A DNA stretch of 64,000 bases from an uncultured Aquitalea sp. (GTDB lineage: Bacteria > Pseudomonadota > Gammaproteobacteria > Burkholderiales > Chromobacteriaceae): positions 1-64,000 of the forward strand of contig NZ_CAMFLA010000016.1 in the NCBI RefSeq assembly GCF_945957525.1. Direction: 5' to 3'. Numbering within the stretch: the stretch's first letter is position 1; the number at the start of each line of letters is the position of its first letter. Made by a program: the position numbers and the translations under genes. The notes under the pieces were generated by a model. The model saw only the letters and a list, made by a program, of their open reading frames with translations, ran no database searches and was not told the origin of the DNA. Shown here piece by piece: positions 41,477 to 51,913 of the stretch.

Positions 41477-42388
41477 ATGAAGACAACGATGCATTTTGAT
41501 GTAGTCGTACTGACAGACCGCCGCCTGCTTGAGCTGGAGCACGGCGACTGGTACAGCCAACAGGTCCACAAGGAAGACGGGCTAGTGCTGAATGCACTTG
41601 CCGCCCGCGGCCTCAAGGTTTGCCGAAAGGCCTGGGACGATAGCGAATTTGACTGGCGACAGGCCGGCGCGCTGCTGTTTCGCACCACTTGGGATTATTT
41701 CGAACGCTATCCGGAGTTTGCCCCTTGGTTGTCGGCTGCCAGCCAGGCCACCCGCCTGTTCAACAGCGCAGGGCTCATTCGCTGGAACATCGACAAGCAT
41801 TATCTGGGTGAGTTGGCGCAAAAAGGCATCAACACCGTCACCACCCACTACATTGAAAAGCATGACCCGCGCACTTTGCGCCAAGTACTGGAACAAAACG
41901 GCATTGAAGACGCCATTCTGAAGCCTGCGATTTCCGGCTCGGCAAGACATACTTACCGCGTCTCGCCAAACAATGCCGCCGAGCTGGAGTGCATATTCGC
42001 CAAGCTGGTGCAACAAGAGGCCATGATGGTGCAACCCTTCCAGCACCAGGTTCTCGTACAGGGCGAGATTTCCCTGATGGTGCTGGATGGCAAAGTCAGC
42101 CATGCCATCCGCAAGACACCAAAGCATGGCGACTTCCGCGTGCAGGATGATCACGGCGGCAGCGTGCATGAACATCGCGCTAGCGATGAAGAAACAAGGT
42201 TTGCCGAAGCGGCCGTCGCCGCAGTGCCGCACGATGTACTGTATGCGCGCGTGGACATGGTACGCGACAACCATGCGCAGCTGGCCATTATGGAACTGGA
42301 AATGATAGAACCGGAGCTGTTTTTCCGCTTCCACCCGGAAGCCGCCGAGCAATTGGCTGACGGCATCTGCCGCCGGCTGGGCCGCTAA
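41477..42388 (+). CDS. ATP-grasp ligase of unknown specificity (RimK/glutathione-synthetase-like)
   Basis: A 303-residue cytoplasmic protein with ATP-grasp features: the ATP-binding Lys in DAILKPAISGSARHTYRV, a HGDFRVQDDHGGSVHEH strand pair, and magnesium ligands in ELEMIEPELFFR. The N-terminal part has LLFRTTWDYFERYPEF, seen in a group of uncharacterised glutathione-synthetase-like proteins and in the D-cycloserine ligase DcsG. Such enzymes join an acyl phosphate to an amine, making a peptide or amide bond. The window holds no biosynthetic partner. The start may be the first ATG or MHFDV four codons later. It lies between ffh and purB, 6 bases after a terminator. Confidence 0.75.
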   Translation: MKTTMHFDVVVLTDRRLLELEHGDWYSQQVHKEDGLVLNALAARGLKVCRKAWDDSEFDWRQAGALLFRTTWDYFERYPEFAPWLSAASQATRLFNSAGLIRWNIDKHYLGELAQKGINTVTTHYIEKHDPRTLRQVLEQNGIEDAILKPAISGSARHTYRVSPNNAAELECIFAKLVQQEAMMVQPFQHQVLVQGEISLMVLDGKVSHAIRKTPKHGDFRVQDDHGGSVHEHRASDEETRFAEAAVAAVPHDVLYARVDMVRDNHAQLAIMELEMIEPELFFRFHPEAAEQLADGICRRLGR

Positions 42389-42415
42389 ACTGCTCCCTAC
42401 CCGTTTTTGTACTGA

Positions 42416-43825
<1,410 letters not shown>

Positions 43826-43852
43826 GGCACAGGCTAGCCATGCAGCCGCCAA

Positions 43853-43875
43853 GGCCGCCACCAGGCGGCCTTTTT
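43853..43875 (+). terminator. purB terminator
   Basis: GGCCGCC-ACCA-GGCGGCC stem-loop followed by TTTTTG, 28 bases past the purB stop. Confidence 0.9.
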
Positions 43876-43931
43876 GTATTCCCGAATCACTCGGGGCTCA
43901 AAAGCAAGATTCGCGAGGACAAAAAGAAACG

Positions 43932-44003
43932 AGCCCTGCCCATCCGGGCAAGGCTCCAATTATATGACTCGAGGGAATACGTTCCTGAACAGCTGAACGT
44001 ATG
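43932..44003. other. Two stacked hairpins of unknown role near tRNA-fMet
   Basis: The gap 43876-44021 holds no gene. It contains GAGCC.TGCCC paired with GGGCA.GGCTC (about 43932-43957, one mismatch) and ATACGTTC paired with GAACGTAT (about 43978-44003). Neither has a good T run. They may be part of the tRNA transcript's 3' trailer or a small RNA; this is open. Confidence 0.4.
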
Positions 44004-44021
44004 GTGTTGCGCCTAAGCACA

Positions 44022-44057
44022 CACAAGAAGACCGCCTTGCAAGGCGGTCTTCTTGTG
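44022..44057. terminator. Perfect 36-base palindrome after tRNA-fMet
   Basis: CACAAGAAGACCGCCTTG is followed directly by its exact reverse complement. On the minus strand the GC-rich core GACCGCC/GGCGGTC is followed by TTCTTGTG, so it can act as terminator for the tRNA, 6 bases past the CCA end. Confidence 0.65.
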
Positions 44058-44063
44058 AGAACT

Positions 44064-44140
<77 letters not shown>

Positions 44141-44250
44141 GCAGAGAATTGAATAATACCTTCGTATTTTTACGTAGTCAAGCCTTTTCTACGCTGCGGC
44201 AAAAAAACAGGGTGGCTGAGGCCACCCTAGTTTTATCAAAAAGAAACTCG

Positions 44251-44868
44251 TTACTTGATATTGCTCTCGGCCTTGGCCTTGGCGATCAACTCGTTCATCA
44301 CCTGGATCAGTCTCGCCGGCTCTGCGGGAAGCAATTGATACTTGCCGTTGACGATGATGGTAGGCGTACCTTCGATATTGTAGGTGCGAGTGATTTGAGC
44401 CGCGCGCGCTACCTGGCTGTTAATGCCGAAGGAGTTGTAGGTCTGCATGAACTTGTTGAAATCGACGCCAGGCTGCTTCTTCAACCAGCCTTTCAGGATA
44501 GCCGGATCAGACAGGTTGACCTTTTGCTCCATCACCGCCTTGAAAGCCTGAGAATGCAGCTTGGCCGCAGTACCCGTCGTATTCATGGTGGCAAAGAAAC
44601 GGGCAAAGCCCTCCATCGGCTTTTGCCAAACAATCTGTTCTTTGCGCATGTCGACGTAAGCAGGCTTGCTCTTCTCCCATGCCGACATCAGCGGATCAAG
44701 ATGAAAACAATGAATGCAGGTGTAAGAGAAGAATTCAATCACTTCTACTTTCTTGGGATTGGCCACCGGTTGCGGCTTGTCCATCACCACATAATCCTTG
44801 CCAAGCTCAATAGCGGCATTGGCAAAACCGCTTACTGCCACCAGGGCAATCAACAGCCACTTCTTCAT
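44251..44868 (-). CDS. dsbA: Thiol:disulfide interchange protein DsbA
   Basis: A 205-residue periplasmic oxidase that puts disulfides into exported proteins. A signal peptide ending GFANA precedes AIELGKDYVV; the active site is CIHC at 51-54 in FFSYTCIHCFHLDP, and the cis-Pro loop is EGTPTIIVNG. E. coli has CPHC and Neisseria CVHC, so the Ile variant is nearer the Neisseria form. The start MKKWLLIAL has AGAGGA upstream. It follows the SPOR protein gene by 29 bases on the same strand. Confidence 0.93.
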   Translation of the reverse strand: MKKWLLIALVAVSGFANAAIELGKDYVVMDKPQPVANPKKVEVIEFFSYTCIHCFHLDPLMSAWEKSKPAYVDMRKEQIVWQKPMEGFARFFATMNTTGTAAKLHSQAFKAVMEQKVNLSDPAILKGWLKKQPGVDFNKFMQTYNSFGINSQVARAAQITRTYNIEGTPTIIVNGKYQLLPAEPARLIQVMNELIAKAKAESNIK

Positions 44869-44897
44869 TGCGAATCCTCTTGTTTGGGTTGGTCTTG

Positions 44898-45659
44898 TCA
44901 CTCTGCGCGCACCAAGGTGGCGTTGATGCCATCCTGCTTCAATTGCGCTTTGACACGATCGATATCATCCTGACGGCTGAGCGGGCCAACGCGGACGCGG
45001 TGCACCAAGCCCTTGTCCGGCACGTTGACCGACTGGATCTTGGCTTCGACACCTAACAAGGCCAGCTTGGCCTTCAGATTGTCGGCCTCGTTTTCATTCT
45101 GGAAAGCACCCAGCTGCAAGTAGACCTTTTTGGCAGAGTTAGCCGAAGAAGGTTCCTTGCCAGCCTGCTTGGCATCGCCGGGTACGGCATCCGCCTGTCC
45201 TGGCAAAATTTTGTAGAAGTCGAAGCGCTGCTCATCTTTGCCCGCCTGCTGTCCAGCATTGCTCTGCGCAGGAGGGGACTTGGCTGGCTTGGCCGGCGTA
45301 GCTTCGGGAGGCATGGGCGGAGGCACCGGAGGCAGCTCGTCAAGCTTGGCCGAGCCAGTTGTGGCACTAGCCGCTGGCGCGGCCGGTGCAGAAGCCGTCA
45401 CATCGGCTATTTTAGTTCCGGGCTCAAGCAACTCGGTTGAGGGGGCGGAGGCTTGCCCGTTCTTGCGATCAAGCTTCTCCAGATTGGAGAACGGCGTCGC
45501 CGAGCGGTTCAGATACATGGCAAGACCCACTGCCACCGCTACGCCGACAATCAGGCCGATAAGGATGCCGGCCACCAGACCGCCGCCTCCGCTCTTGCCG
45601 GACGAGCCGCGGCTGCGGGAGGAAGTCCTGGAAGAATTCTTTACATCACGATTTGCCAT
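44898..45659 (-). CDS. SPOR-domain membrane protein (FtsN-like)
   Basis: A 253-residue bitopic protein. A short Ser/Arg/Gly-rich cytoplasmic part is followed by one membrane helix (about 27-51, GILIGLIVGVAVAVGLAMYL), a long Pro/Ala/Lys-rich periplasmic linker, and a C-terminal SPOR domain (about 175-253; VYLQLGAFQNENEADNLKAKL) that binds denuded glycan at the septum. The layout is that of FtsN, but it lacks recognisable essential helices, so FtsN-like is as far as I go. It is upstream of dsbA on the same strand. Confidence 0.82.
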   Translation of the reverse strand: MANRDVKNSSRTSSRSRGSSGKSGGGGLVAGILIGLIVGVAVAVGLAMYLNRSATPFSNLEKLDRKNGQASAPSTELLEPGTKIADVTASAPAAPAASATTGSAKLDELPPVPPPMPPEATPAKPAKSPPAQSNAGQQAGKDEQRFDFYKILPGQADAVPGDAKQAGKEPSSANSAKKVYLQLGAFQNENEADNLKAKLALLGVEAKIQSVNVPDKGLVHRVRVGPLSRQDDIDRVKAQLKQDGINATLVRAE

Positions 45660-45728
45660 GTACAGCTACCACTCCGGTTCAGTCCAACACCTTATTATCT
45701 ATTAATTCCCGGTGAAAATATATTTCAG

Positions 45729-47231
45729 CTAGGTTCCGGGAAAACTCGCGCGCCGCAATTGAATGGCTTGCAGGACATGGCTTCGGCCAACCTTGGCCAC
45801 TCTTTCAAGATCGGCAATGGTGCGCGCAACGCGCAGTATCCGATGATAGCCGCGAGCAGACAAGGCAAGCTGGTCGAGCGCGCTGCGCAAAAACGCCGTG
45901 GTATCGTCATCGCAGCGGGCATGGCTGTCGAGCTCCGCGCTGGTCAATGCCGCATTGGTCTTGCCTTGTCGCGACAACTGCGACTCTCGCGCCGCGATGA
46001 CGCGGCCCCGGACCGCCTCACTGCACTCTGCCTGATGGGCGCCAGTCAGCTCTTCCGAGGTCAACGACGGCACTTGCAAATGCAGGTCGATACGATCCAG
46101 CAGCGGGCCAGAGAGCTTGCCGCGATAGCGCGCCACCTGCTCGGGCGTACAGCGGCATCGTCCTGCCGGATGCCCCAGAAAACCACAGGGGCAGGGATTC
46201 ATTGCCGCAATCAGTTGGAAGCGGGCCGGAAAAACAGCCTGCCGGGTTGCCCGGGAAATATGGATCTCTCCGTTTTCCAAAGGTTCGCGCAACACTTCCA
46301 GCACCCGCCGATCAAACTCCGGCAACTCGTCCAGAAACAAGACCCCATGATGCGCCAGACTGATTTCACCAGGCCTCGGATCCGCTCCGCCCCCCACCAG
46401 CGCGGCAGCCGACGCAGAGTGATGGGGAGAGCGGAAGGGGCGCGTTTTCCAGCTATCAATCCGAAAACCCTGCGAACCCAAAGATTGCAAGGCTGCCGAC
46501 TCCAAGGCTTCGGCATCGCTCATCGGCGGCAATATACCGGGTAGCCTGCTGGCCAGCATGGATTTCCCTGTCCCCGGCGGCCCCATCAATAACAGGCTGT
46601 GTCCGCCTGCGGCGGCGATTTCCAATGCATGGCGCGCAGCCTGCTGTCCACGCACCTCAGACAAATCAGGATAGTGACGCACTACAACCTGAAGCTCGCT
46701 CTCAAGCACGGCGATCTCCGTCAGGCCATTGAGATGCGCGGCCGCCTCCAACAAACTGGCTACTGGGAGAATTTGCGCCGAGCCCACCAACGCCGCTTCG
46801 TGCGCACAACCTGCCGGCAGCATGAAGCGGCGCTCAGCTCGCGCTGCATGGCATGCCATTGCAAGCGCGCCTCTTACAGGCCGCACTTCCCCGCCCAACG
46901 CCAGTTCGCCGACAAAGTCGTATTGATCAAGACTGCTGCAAGATATCTGGCCGGAGGCGGCAAGAATGCCAATGGCGATGGGCAGGTCGAACCGGCCTGA
47001 GTCTTTAGGCAAATCGGCCGGTGCCAGATTGACGGTGATTTTGCGGGCAGGAAATTCGAAACCGGAAGTCTGGATCGCCGCGCGCACCCGATCGCGGCTT
47101 TCCTTGACCTCCGTATCCGGCAGACCCACCAGGGTAAATTGCGGCAGGCCGTTGGCCAGATGCACCTCGACAGCCACTTCAGGCGCATTCAGACCGCACA
47201 GGGCCCGACTATGAATGACGGCTAGGGACAT
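45729..47231 (-). CDS. comM: Competence helicase ComM (YifB family Mg-chelatase-like ATPase)
   Basis: A 500-residue AAA+ protein. An N-terminal Lon-like domain (VEVHLANGLPQFTLVGLPDTEVKESRDRV, split across about 21-49) precedes the ATPase with Walker A GPPGTGKS (217-224), FRSPHHSAS, HHGVLFLDELPEF and the cysteine cluster AMNPCPCGFLGHPAGRCRC. ComM hexamers drive branch migration during natural transformation. The start MSLAVIHSRALCGL is the family start and has GAAAGG upstream. It follows ubiK by 7 bases. A copy of the repeated 11-mer lies near the 3' end (45781-45791), read as Val-Gly-Arg rather than Leu-Ala-Glu. Confidence 0.95.
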   Translation of the reverse strand: MSLAVIHSRALCGLNAPEVAVEVHLANGLPQFTLVGLPDTEVKESRDRVRAAIQTSGFEFPARKITVNLAPADLPKDSGRFDLPIAIGILAASGQISCSSLDQYDFVGELALGGEVRPVRGALAMACHAARAERRFMLPAGCAHEAALVGSAQILPVASLLEAAAHLNGLTEIAVLESELQVVVRHYPDLSEVRGQQAARHALEIAAAGGHSLLLMGPPGTGKSMLASRLPGILPPMSDAEALESAALQSLGSQGFRIDSWKTRPFRSPHHSASAAALVGGGADPRPGEISLAHHGVLFLDELPEFDRRVLEVLREPLENGEIHISRATRQAVFPARFQLIAAMNPCPCGFLGHPAGRCRCTPEQVARYRGKLSGPLLDRIDLHLQVPSLTSEELTGAHQAECSEAVRGRVIAARESQLSRQGKTNAALTSAELDSHARCDDDTTAFLRSALDQLALSARGYHRILRVARTIADLERVAKVGRSHVLQAIQLRRASFPGT

Positions 47232-47238
47232 GGGCCTT

Positions 47239-47526
47239 TCAGGAGTGGCCCGGCTCAGCCTCCTCCACCTGTTTGGCTGTGCTCGCCTCAGGTAATGCCA
47301 GAGCTTCAAGACGAGCCAGTCTTTCTTCCAGCGCACTCAGTTTTTCACGAGTGCGCACCAGTACTTCCTGTTGCACGTCGAATTCTTCTCGCGTAACCAG
47401 ATCCATCTTGGAAAATGTGGCTGCCATCATGGCTTTGACATTTTTTTCGATGTCCCTCGCTGGGCTTGCGGCGATGGTTTCACTGATCTTGGCACTGATT
47501 TCATCAAACAATTTCTGGCTGAGCAT
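47239..47526 (-). CDS. ubiK: Ubiquinone biosynthesis accessory factor UbiK (BMFP domain)
   Basis: A 95-residue coiled-coil protein (YqiC/BMFP family). MLSQKLFDEISAKISE, the AMMAATFSKMDLVTREEFDVQQEVL segment and LEERLARLEALA are typical. UbiK binds UbiJ and helps aerobic ubiquinone assembly. The GGAGG site fixes the start; an upstream in-frame extension overlaps the glnK enhancer region. It is transcribed just ahead of comM. Confidence 0.9.
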   Translation of the reverse strand: MLSQKLFDEISAKISETIAASPARDIEKNVKAMMAATFSKMDLVTREEFDVQQEVLVRTREKLSALEERLARLEALALPEASTAKQVEEAEPGHS

Positions 47527-47600
47527 GCTGCGCCTCCTGCAAAAAGGGAATGTCGGAATCAGTGTAGCAAAAAAGGACATTCCCGGCAGAAGCGCGCCGC

Positions 47601-47648
47601 GCACCACATCGGTGCAGTAGCCGGATTTAACGTGCGCCGACATGGTGC
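47601..47648 (+). promoter_or_regulatory. Two NtrC binding sites upstream of glnK
   Basis: GCACC-ACATC-GGTGC (47601-47615) is a perfect NtrC half-site pair; GCGCC-GACAT-GGTGC (47634-47648) is one mismatch away. Their centres are 33 bases apart, about three helical turns. They lie about 138 and 105 bases before the predicted sigma-54 start, the classic NtrC enhancer position. Confidence 0.8.
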
Positions 47649-47719
47649 CAGTTGTCATTTTCCGCCGGCAAGCTGCTCATTCGGACAGGAAAATGCCGAA
47701 TCCAACGCTCAATGCAGGC

Positions 47720-47735
47720 TGGCACGCTTTATGCA
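47720..47735 (+). promoter_or_regulatory. Sigma-54 promoter of glnK-amtB
   Basis: TGGCACGCTTTATGCA fits the sigma-54 consensus TGGCAC-N5-TTGCA with one mismatch and has GG and GC exactly 10 bases apart (47721-47722 and 47733-47734). Predicted start near 47746, about 42 bases before glnK. Confidence 0.85.
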
Positions 47736-47739
47736 GTAG

Positions 47740-48126
<387 letters not shown>

Positions 48127-48157
48127 CACGACATCAAGCCAACTGGGGATAAAGACA

Positions 48158-49468
48158 ATGAAGAAGAAACTTGCTGCATTGGGAACCGGCCTCGCCGCTC
48201 TGGCACTACCGGTACTGGCTGACGCGCCGGCAGGTCCGGCCATGGCCGACTTCAAAGTGATCAACTCGGGGGATACCGCCTGGATGCTGGTTTCCACGGC
48301 GCTGGTGCTGTTCATGACCATTCCCGGCCTTGCCCTCTTTTACGGCGGCATGGTGCGTAAGAAAAACGTACTGGCCACGCTGATGCAGAGCTTCGCCATT
48401 ACTGCGCTGGTGACGGTACTGTGGGCGGTAATCGGTTACAGCCTGGCCTTTACCGTGGGCACGCCTTACCTGGGTGATCTGGGCCGCTTCCTGCTTAACG
48501 GCATGGATTACATCGCCGATACCAAGAAACTGGCCGTGCACCCGTCTGCCGGCACGATTCCGGAATCGGTGTTCATGATGTTCCAAATGACTTTCGCCAT
48601 CATCACTCCTGCCCTGATTACCGGCGCCTTCGCGGAACGCATGAAGTTCTCCGCGCTGCTGATCTTTACCGCGCTGTGGTCCTTGCTGGTCTATGTACCG
48701 GTGGCCCACTGGGTGTGGGCGCCGGGCGGCTGGATGGCCAACAAGGGCGTACTGGACTTTGCCGGTGGCACCGTGGTGCACATCAACGCCGGTATCGCCG
48801 GCCTGGTTGCCGCACTGGTGATGGGCAAGCGCGTGGGCTTCGGCAAGGAAGCCATGCCCCCGCACAACCTGATTCTGACCCTGATCGGTGCCTCCATGCT
48901 GTGGGTGGGTTGGTTCGGCTTCAACGCCGGGTCGGCAGTCGCAGCCGACGGCCGCGCCGGCATGGCCATGGTGACGACGCAGGTTGCCACCGGCATTGCC
49001 GCCCTGGCATGGACCTTCGCTGAATGGATCCACAAGAAAAAGCCGTCCGTACTGGGTATCGCTTCCGGTGCGGTCGCGGGTCTGGTGGCCATCACCCCGG
49101 CTGCAGGTTTCGTGGATGTGAAGGGCGCGCTGATCATCGGCGCGGTGGCTGGCGTCGTATGTTTCTGGGGCGCGACCGGCCTGAAGCACATGCTGGGCTA
49201 CGACGACTCTCTGGATGCGTTTGGCGTGCATGGCGTAGGCGGCATTGTCGGCGCGTTGCTCACCGGCGTATTCGCGGTCAAGAGCATCGGCGGCTCGGAA
49301 GGCAGCCTCGCCACCCAGGCGCTGGGCGTCGGCGTGACGGTGGTTTACTGCGGCATCATCACCTTCATCCTGCTGAAGATCATTGATGCGGTTCTGGGTC
49401 TGCGTGTGGCAGAAGACGAAGAACGCGAAGGTCTGGACGTGGTGCTGCACGGCGAACGCGTCGAGTAA
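48158..49468 (+). CDS. amtB: Ammonium transporter
   Basis: A 436-residue trimeric ammonium channel. A signal peptide (MKKKLAALGTGLAALALPVLA) precedes eleven membrane helices. The family signature DFAGGTVVHINAGIAGLVAAL contains the first pore histidine and FGVHGVGGIVGALLTGVF the second. The start MKKKL is taken because it yields the cleaved signal seen in AmtB. It lies 31 bases after glnK; the two form one nitrogen-controlled operon. Confidence 0.96.
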   Translation: MKKKLAALGTGLAALALPVLADAPAGPAMADFKVINSGDTAWMLVSTALVLFMTIPGLALFYGGMVRKKNVLATLMQSFAITALVTVLWAVIGYSLAFTVGTPYLGDLGRFLLNGMDYIADTKKLAVHPSAGTIPESVFMMFQMTFAIITPALITGAFAERMKFSALLIFTALWSLLVYVPVAHWVWAPGGWMANKGVLDFAGGTVVHINAGIAGLVAALVMGKRVGFGKEAMPPHNLILTLIGASMLWVGWFGFNAGSAVAADGRAGMAMVTTQVATGIAALAWTFAEWIHKKKPSVLGIASGAVAGLVAITPAAGFVDVKGALIIGAVAGVVCFWGATGLKHMLGYDDSLDAFGVHGVGGIVGALLTGVFAVKSIGGSEGSLATQALGVGVTVVYCGIITFILLKIIDAVLGLRVAEDEEREGLDVVLHGERVE

Positions 49469-49515
49469 GCAAAGACGCCGGACAAAAAGGTTTTCTTGTT
49501 GTGGTAAGGGACTTT

Positions 49516-49541
49516 GGGGCACTTCGGTGCCCCATTTTTTT
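49516..49541 (+). terminator. amtB terminator
   Basis: GGGGCAC-TTCG-GTGCCCC with a stable TTCG tetraloop, followed by A and seven T. The stretch 49542-49724 shows no gene. Confidence 0.92.
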
Positions 49542-49724
49542 GCGCTCGGCATGCCCCCTGGCGCAACTGCCCGCGCACACCAAACTGCGTCTCCTGCCCT
49601 GCAAGCCTGGCCGAAGCCTACCCCCATTCCGCTCCCGCGCACCCGAGCCCAAAACATGTCACCGCAGTGATCGCAAACCAGACCAGCCACAAGGACAAAG
49701 TCAACGCCATGTCTGCCGGCAAAG

Positions 49725-49752
49725 AAAAAGCCCCGCTTTGGCGGGGCTTTGG
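49725..49752 (-). terminator. metK terminator
   Basis: On the minus strand GCCCCGC-CAAA-GCGGGGC followed by TTTTTC, about 22 bases past the metK stop. Confidence 0.88.
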
Positions 49753-49773
49753 CATGCTATGGCTGGACGAGTA

Positions 49774-50943
49774 TCAGAGGCCGGCGTCTGCGCGCAGGGC
49801 AGCCACCTTGTCGGTGCGCTCCCAGGTGAACTCGGGCTCTTCGCGACCAAAGTGGCCATAGGCGGCGGTCTTGCCGTAGATTGGGCGCAGCAGGTCCAGC
49901 ATTTGCACGATGCCTTTCGGACGCAGATCGAAATGCTTTTTCACCAACTCGACAATCTTTTCGTTGGGAATGGCGTTAGTGCCGAAGGTATCCACTGCAA
50001 TGGAGGTGGGCTCAGCCACACCGATGGCGTAAGACACCTGAATCTGGCACTGCCGGGCCAGACCAGCCGCCACGATATTCTTGGCCACATAGCGGCCCGC
50101 ATAGGCGGCGGAACGGTCTACCTTGGTCGGATCCTTGCCGGAGAAGGCACCACCGCCATGCGGGGCTGCGCCGCCGTAGGTGTCGACGATGATCTTACGG
50201 CCGGTCAGACCGCAATCGCCCATTGGGCCGCCGATGACGAAGCGGCCGGTCGGGTTGACCAGATATTTGGTTTCTGGTGTCAGCATTTCTGGCGGCAGCA
50301 CCGGCTTGATGATGTCTTCGATGACGGCGTCGGTCAGCGTTTTGTGATCGATCTCCGGCGCGTGCTGGGTGGAGAGCACCACAGTATCGATGCGCTTCGG
50401 CAAACCGGTTTTACTGTCGTAGACGCAGGTGATCTGGCTCTTGGCGTCCGGGCGCAGCCACGGCAAGCGGCCATCCTTGCGCAGTTCAGCCTGGCGCTGC
50501 ACCAAGCGGTGAGCGTAGTAAATCGGGAACGGCATCAGCGTCGGGGTTTCGTCGCAAGCGTAGCCGAACATCAAGCCCTGGTCGCCGGCGCCTTGGTCAA
50601 GATCAAGGCCTTCGCCTTCGTTGACGCCTTGGGCGATGTCGGGAGACTGCTTGTCGTAGCAGGCCATCACCGCGCAACCGTGGTAATCGAAGCCCAGTTC
50701 GGAATTGTCGTAGCCAATGCGCTTGATGGTGTCGCGCGCTACCTTGATGTAGTCCACATTGGCCGTGGTGGTGATTTCACCCGCCAGCACCACCAGTCCG
50801 GTGTTCACCAGCGTTTCAGCCGCGACACGGGCGTATTTGTCCTCACGCAGGATGGCATCGAGGATGGCATCGGAGATCTGGTCGGCGACCTTGTCCGGAT
50901 GGCCTTCCGAAACCGACTCCGAAGTAAACAGATATTCGCTCAT
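49774..50943 (-). CDS. metK: S-adenosylmethionine synthetase
   Basis: A 389-residue enzyme that makes SAM from methionine and ATP. The start [29 protein letters not shown], the hexapeptide GAGDQG in the active site, the P-loop-like [19 protein letters not shown] and [12 protein letters not shown] are hallmark features. The first ATG in frame seven codons upstream has no family support. It is divergent from the acyltransferase pair across 76 bases; no SAM riboswitch fits there. Confidence 0.97.
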   Translation of the reverse strand: MSEYLFTSESVSEGHPDKVADQISDAILDAILREDKYARVAAETLVNTGLVVLAGEITTTANVDYIKVARDTIKRIGYDNSELGFDYHGCAVMACYDKQSPDIAQGVNEGEGLDLDQGAGDQGLMFGYACDETPTLMPFPIYYAHRLVQRQAELRKDGRLPWLRPDAKSQITCVYDSKTGLPKRIDTVVLSTQHAPEIDHKTLTDAVIEDIIKPVLPPEMLTPETKYLVNPTGRFVIGGPMGDCGLTGRKIIVDTYGGAAPHGGGAFSGKDPTKVDRSAAYAGRYVAKNIVAAGLARQCQIQVSYAIGVAEPTSIAVDTFGTNAIPNEKIVELVKKHFDLRPKGIVQMLDLLRPIYGKTAAYGHFGREEPEFTWERTDKVAALRADAGL

Positions 50944-51019
50944 TGTTGTTGATTCCCGAATCAAAGCAAAACAGTGTGATGATAAAATAGCCCGCTTGAC
51001 CGATCACCACAGATAATTC

Positions 51020-51913
51020 ATGTCCAAGCTGGTTCAACTCCTGCTGTCCGCGCTGGCCCGCCTGCCGCTACCCTGGCTTCAACGCCTGGGGGCTTTGCTG
51101 GGCCGCCTGACCTACTTCGCCTCGCCGCGTTACGCTGAGCGGCTGCAGGCAAATCTTGGAGCGAGTAAAATCTGTGGAAATTATCAGGTTTTGCACGACC
51201 TCGTCAAACAATCCGCCGAGGAAACCGGCAAAGGCGCACTGGAGTTGTCAATAGCCTGGTGCAGGGAGCCGGAAGACATCGCCGCCATGGTGAAAGCCTG
51301 TCATGGCTGGGAACATGTCGAAGCGGCGCTGGCGCGCGGCGACGGCATTGTGTTTGTCACCCCCCACTTGGGCAGCTACGACATCGCCGGCCGCTACATC
51401 AGCTCTCGCCTGCCTTTCCCGCTGACCGCGATGTATCGCCCGCCCAAGCTCGCCTGGCTGGAGCCGGTAATGCAATCCGGACGCGCGCGCGGCAAGGGTC
51501 GAACCGCGCCGGCAACCGCCGCTGGCGTGCGGGTATTGATGAAGGCGCTGAAAAGCGGGGAAGCCACCATCATTCTGCCCGATCAGGTGCCGGCCAATGG
51601 AGAAGGCGTCTGGGCCCCTTTCTTTGGCCAGGCCGCCTACACCATGACACTGGTGCCGCGCCTGGCGCAGGTGCGCGGTGTGGAGGTGCTGTTTTTCGTC
51701 GGCGAACGTTTGCCGAAGGGCCAGGGCTTTGCCGTGCACATCGAGAAAATGGATGAGCCCTTCTCCGGCGACAAGGAGGGCGATGTCGCCCTGCTCAATC
51801 GCACCGTGGAAAACCTGATCCGCCGCTTCCCCAGCCAATACCTGTGGAGCTACAACCGCTACAAGTGCCCGCCCGACGTGGAACGCCCGGCGGCTACCGA
51901 AGGAAACGCATGA
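51020..51913 (+). CDS. LpxL-family lysophospholipid/lipid A acyltransferase (HX4D)
   Basis: A 297-residue membrane-associated acyltransferase. The catalytic HX4D motif is PHLGSYD (His116, Asp121), with later blocks AMYRPPKLAWL, ILPDQVPANGEGVWAPFFG and NLIRRFPSQYLWSYNRYK. These enzymes add secondary acyl chains to lipid A in the inner membrane. Neisseriales usually have two; this is the first of an adjacent pair and overlaps the second by 4 bases (ATGA). HtrB/LpxL is the likeliest role, but which acyl position cannot be told. Confidence 0.88.
   Translation: MSKLVQLLLSALARLPLPWLQRLGALLGRLTYFASPRYAERLQANLGASKICGNYQVLHDLVKQSAEETGKGALELSIAWCREPEDIAAMVKACHGWEHVEAALARGDGIVFVTPHLGSYDIAGRYISSRLPFPLTAMYRPPKLAWLEPVMQSGRARGKGRTAPATAAGVRVLMKALKSGEATIILPDQVPANGEGVWAPFFGQAAYTMTLVPRLAQVRGVEVLFFVGERLPKGQGFAVHIEKMDEPFSGDKEGDVALLNRTVENLIRRFPSQYLWSYNRYKCPPDVERPAATEGNA

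Noticed and set aside
50944-51019. Possible SAM riboswitch before metK
   Set aside because: Only 76 bases separate metK from the divergent gene and no SAM or SAH aptamer core is visible.
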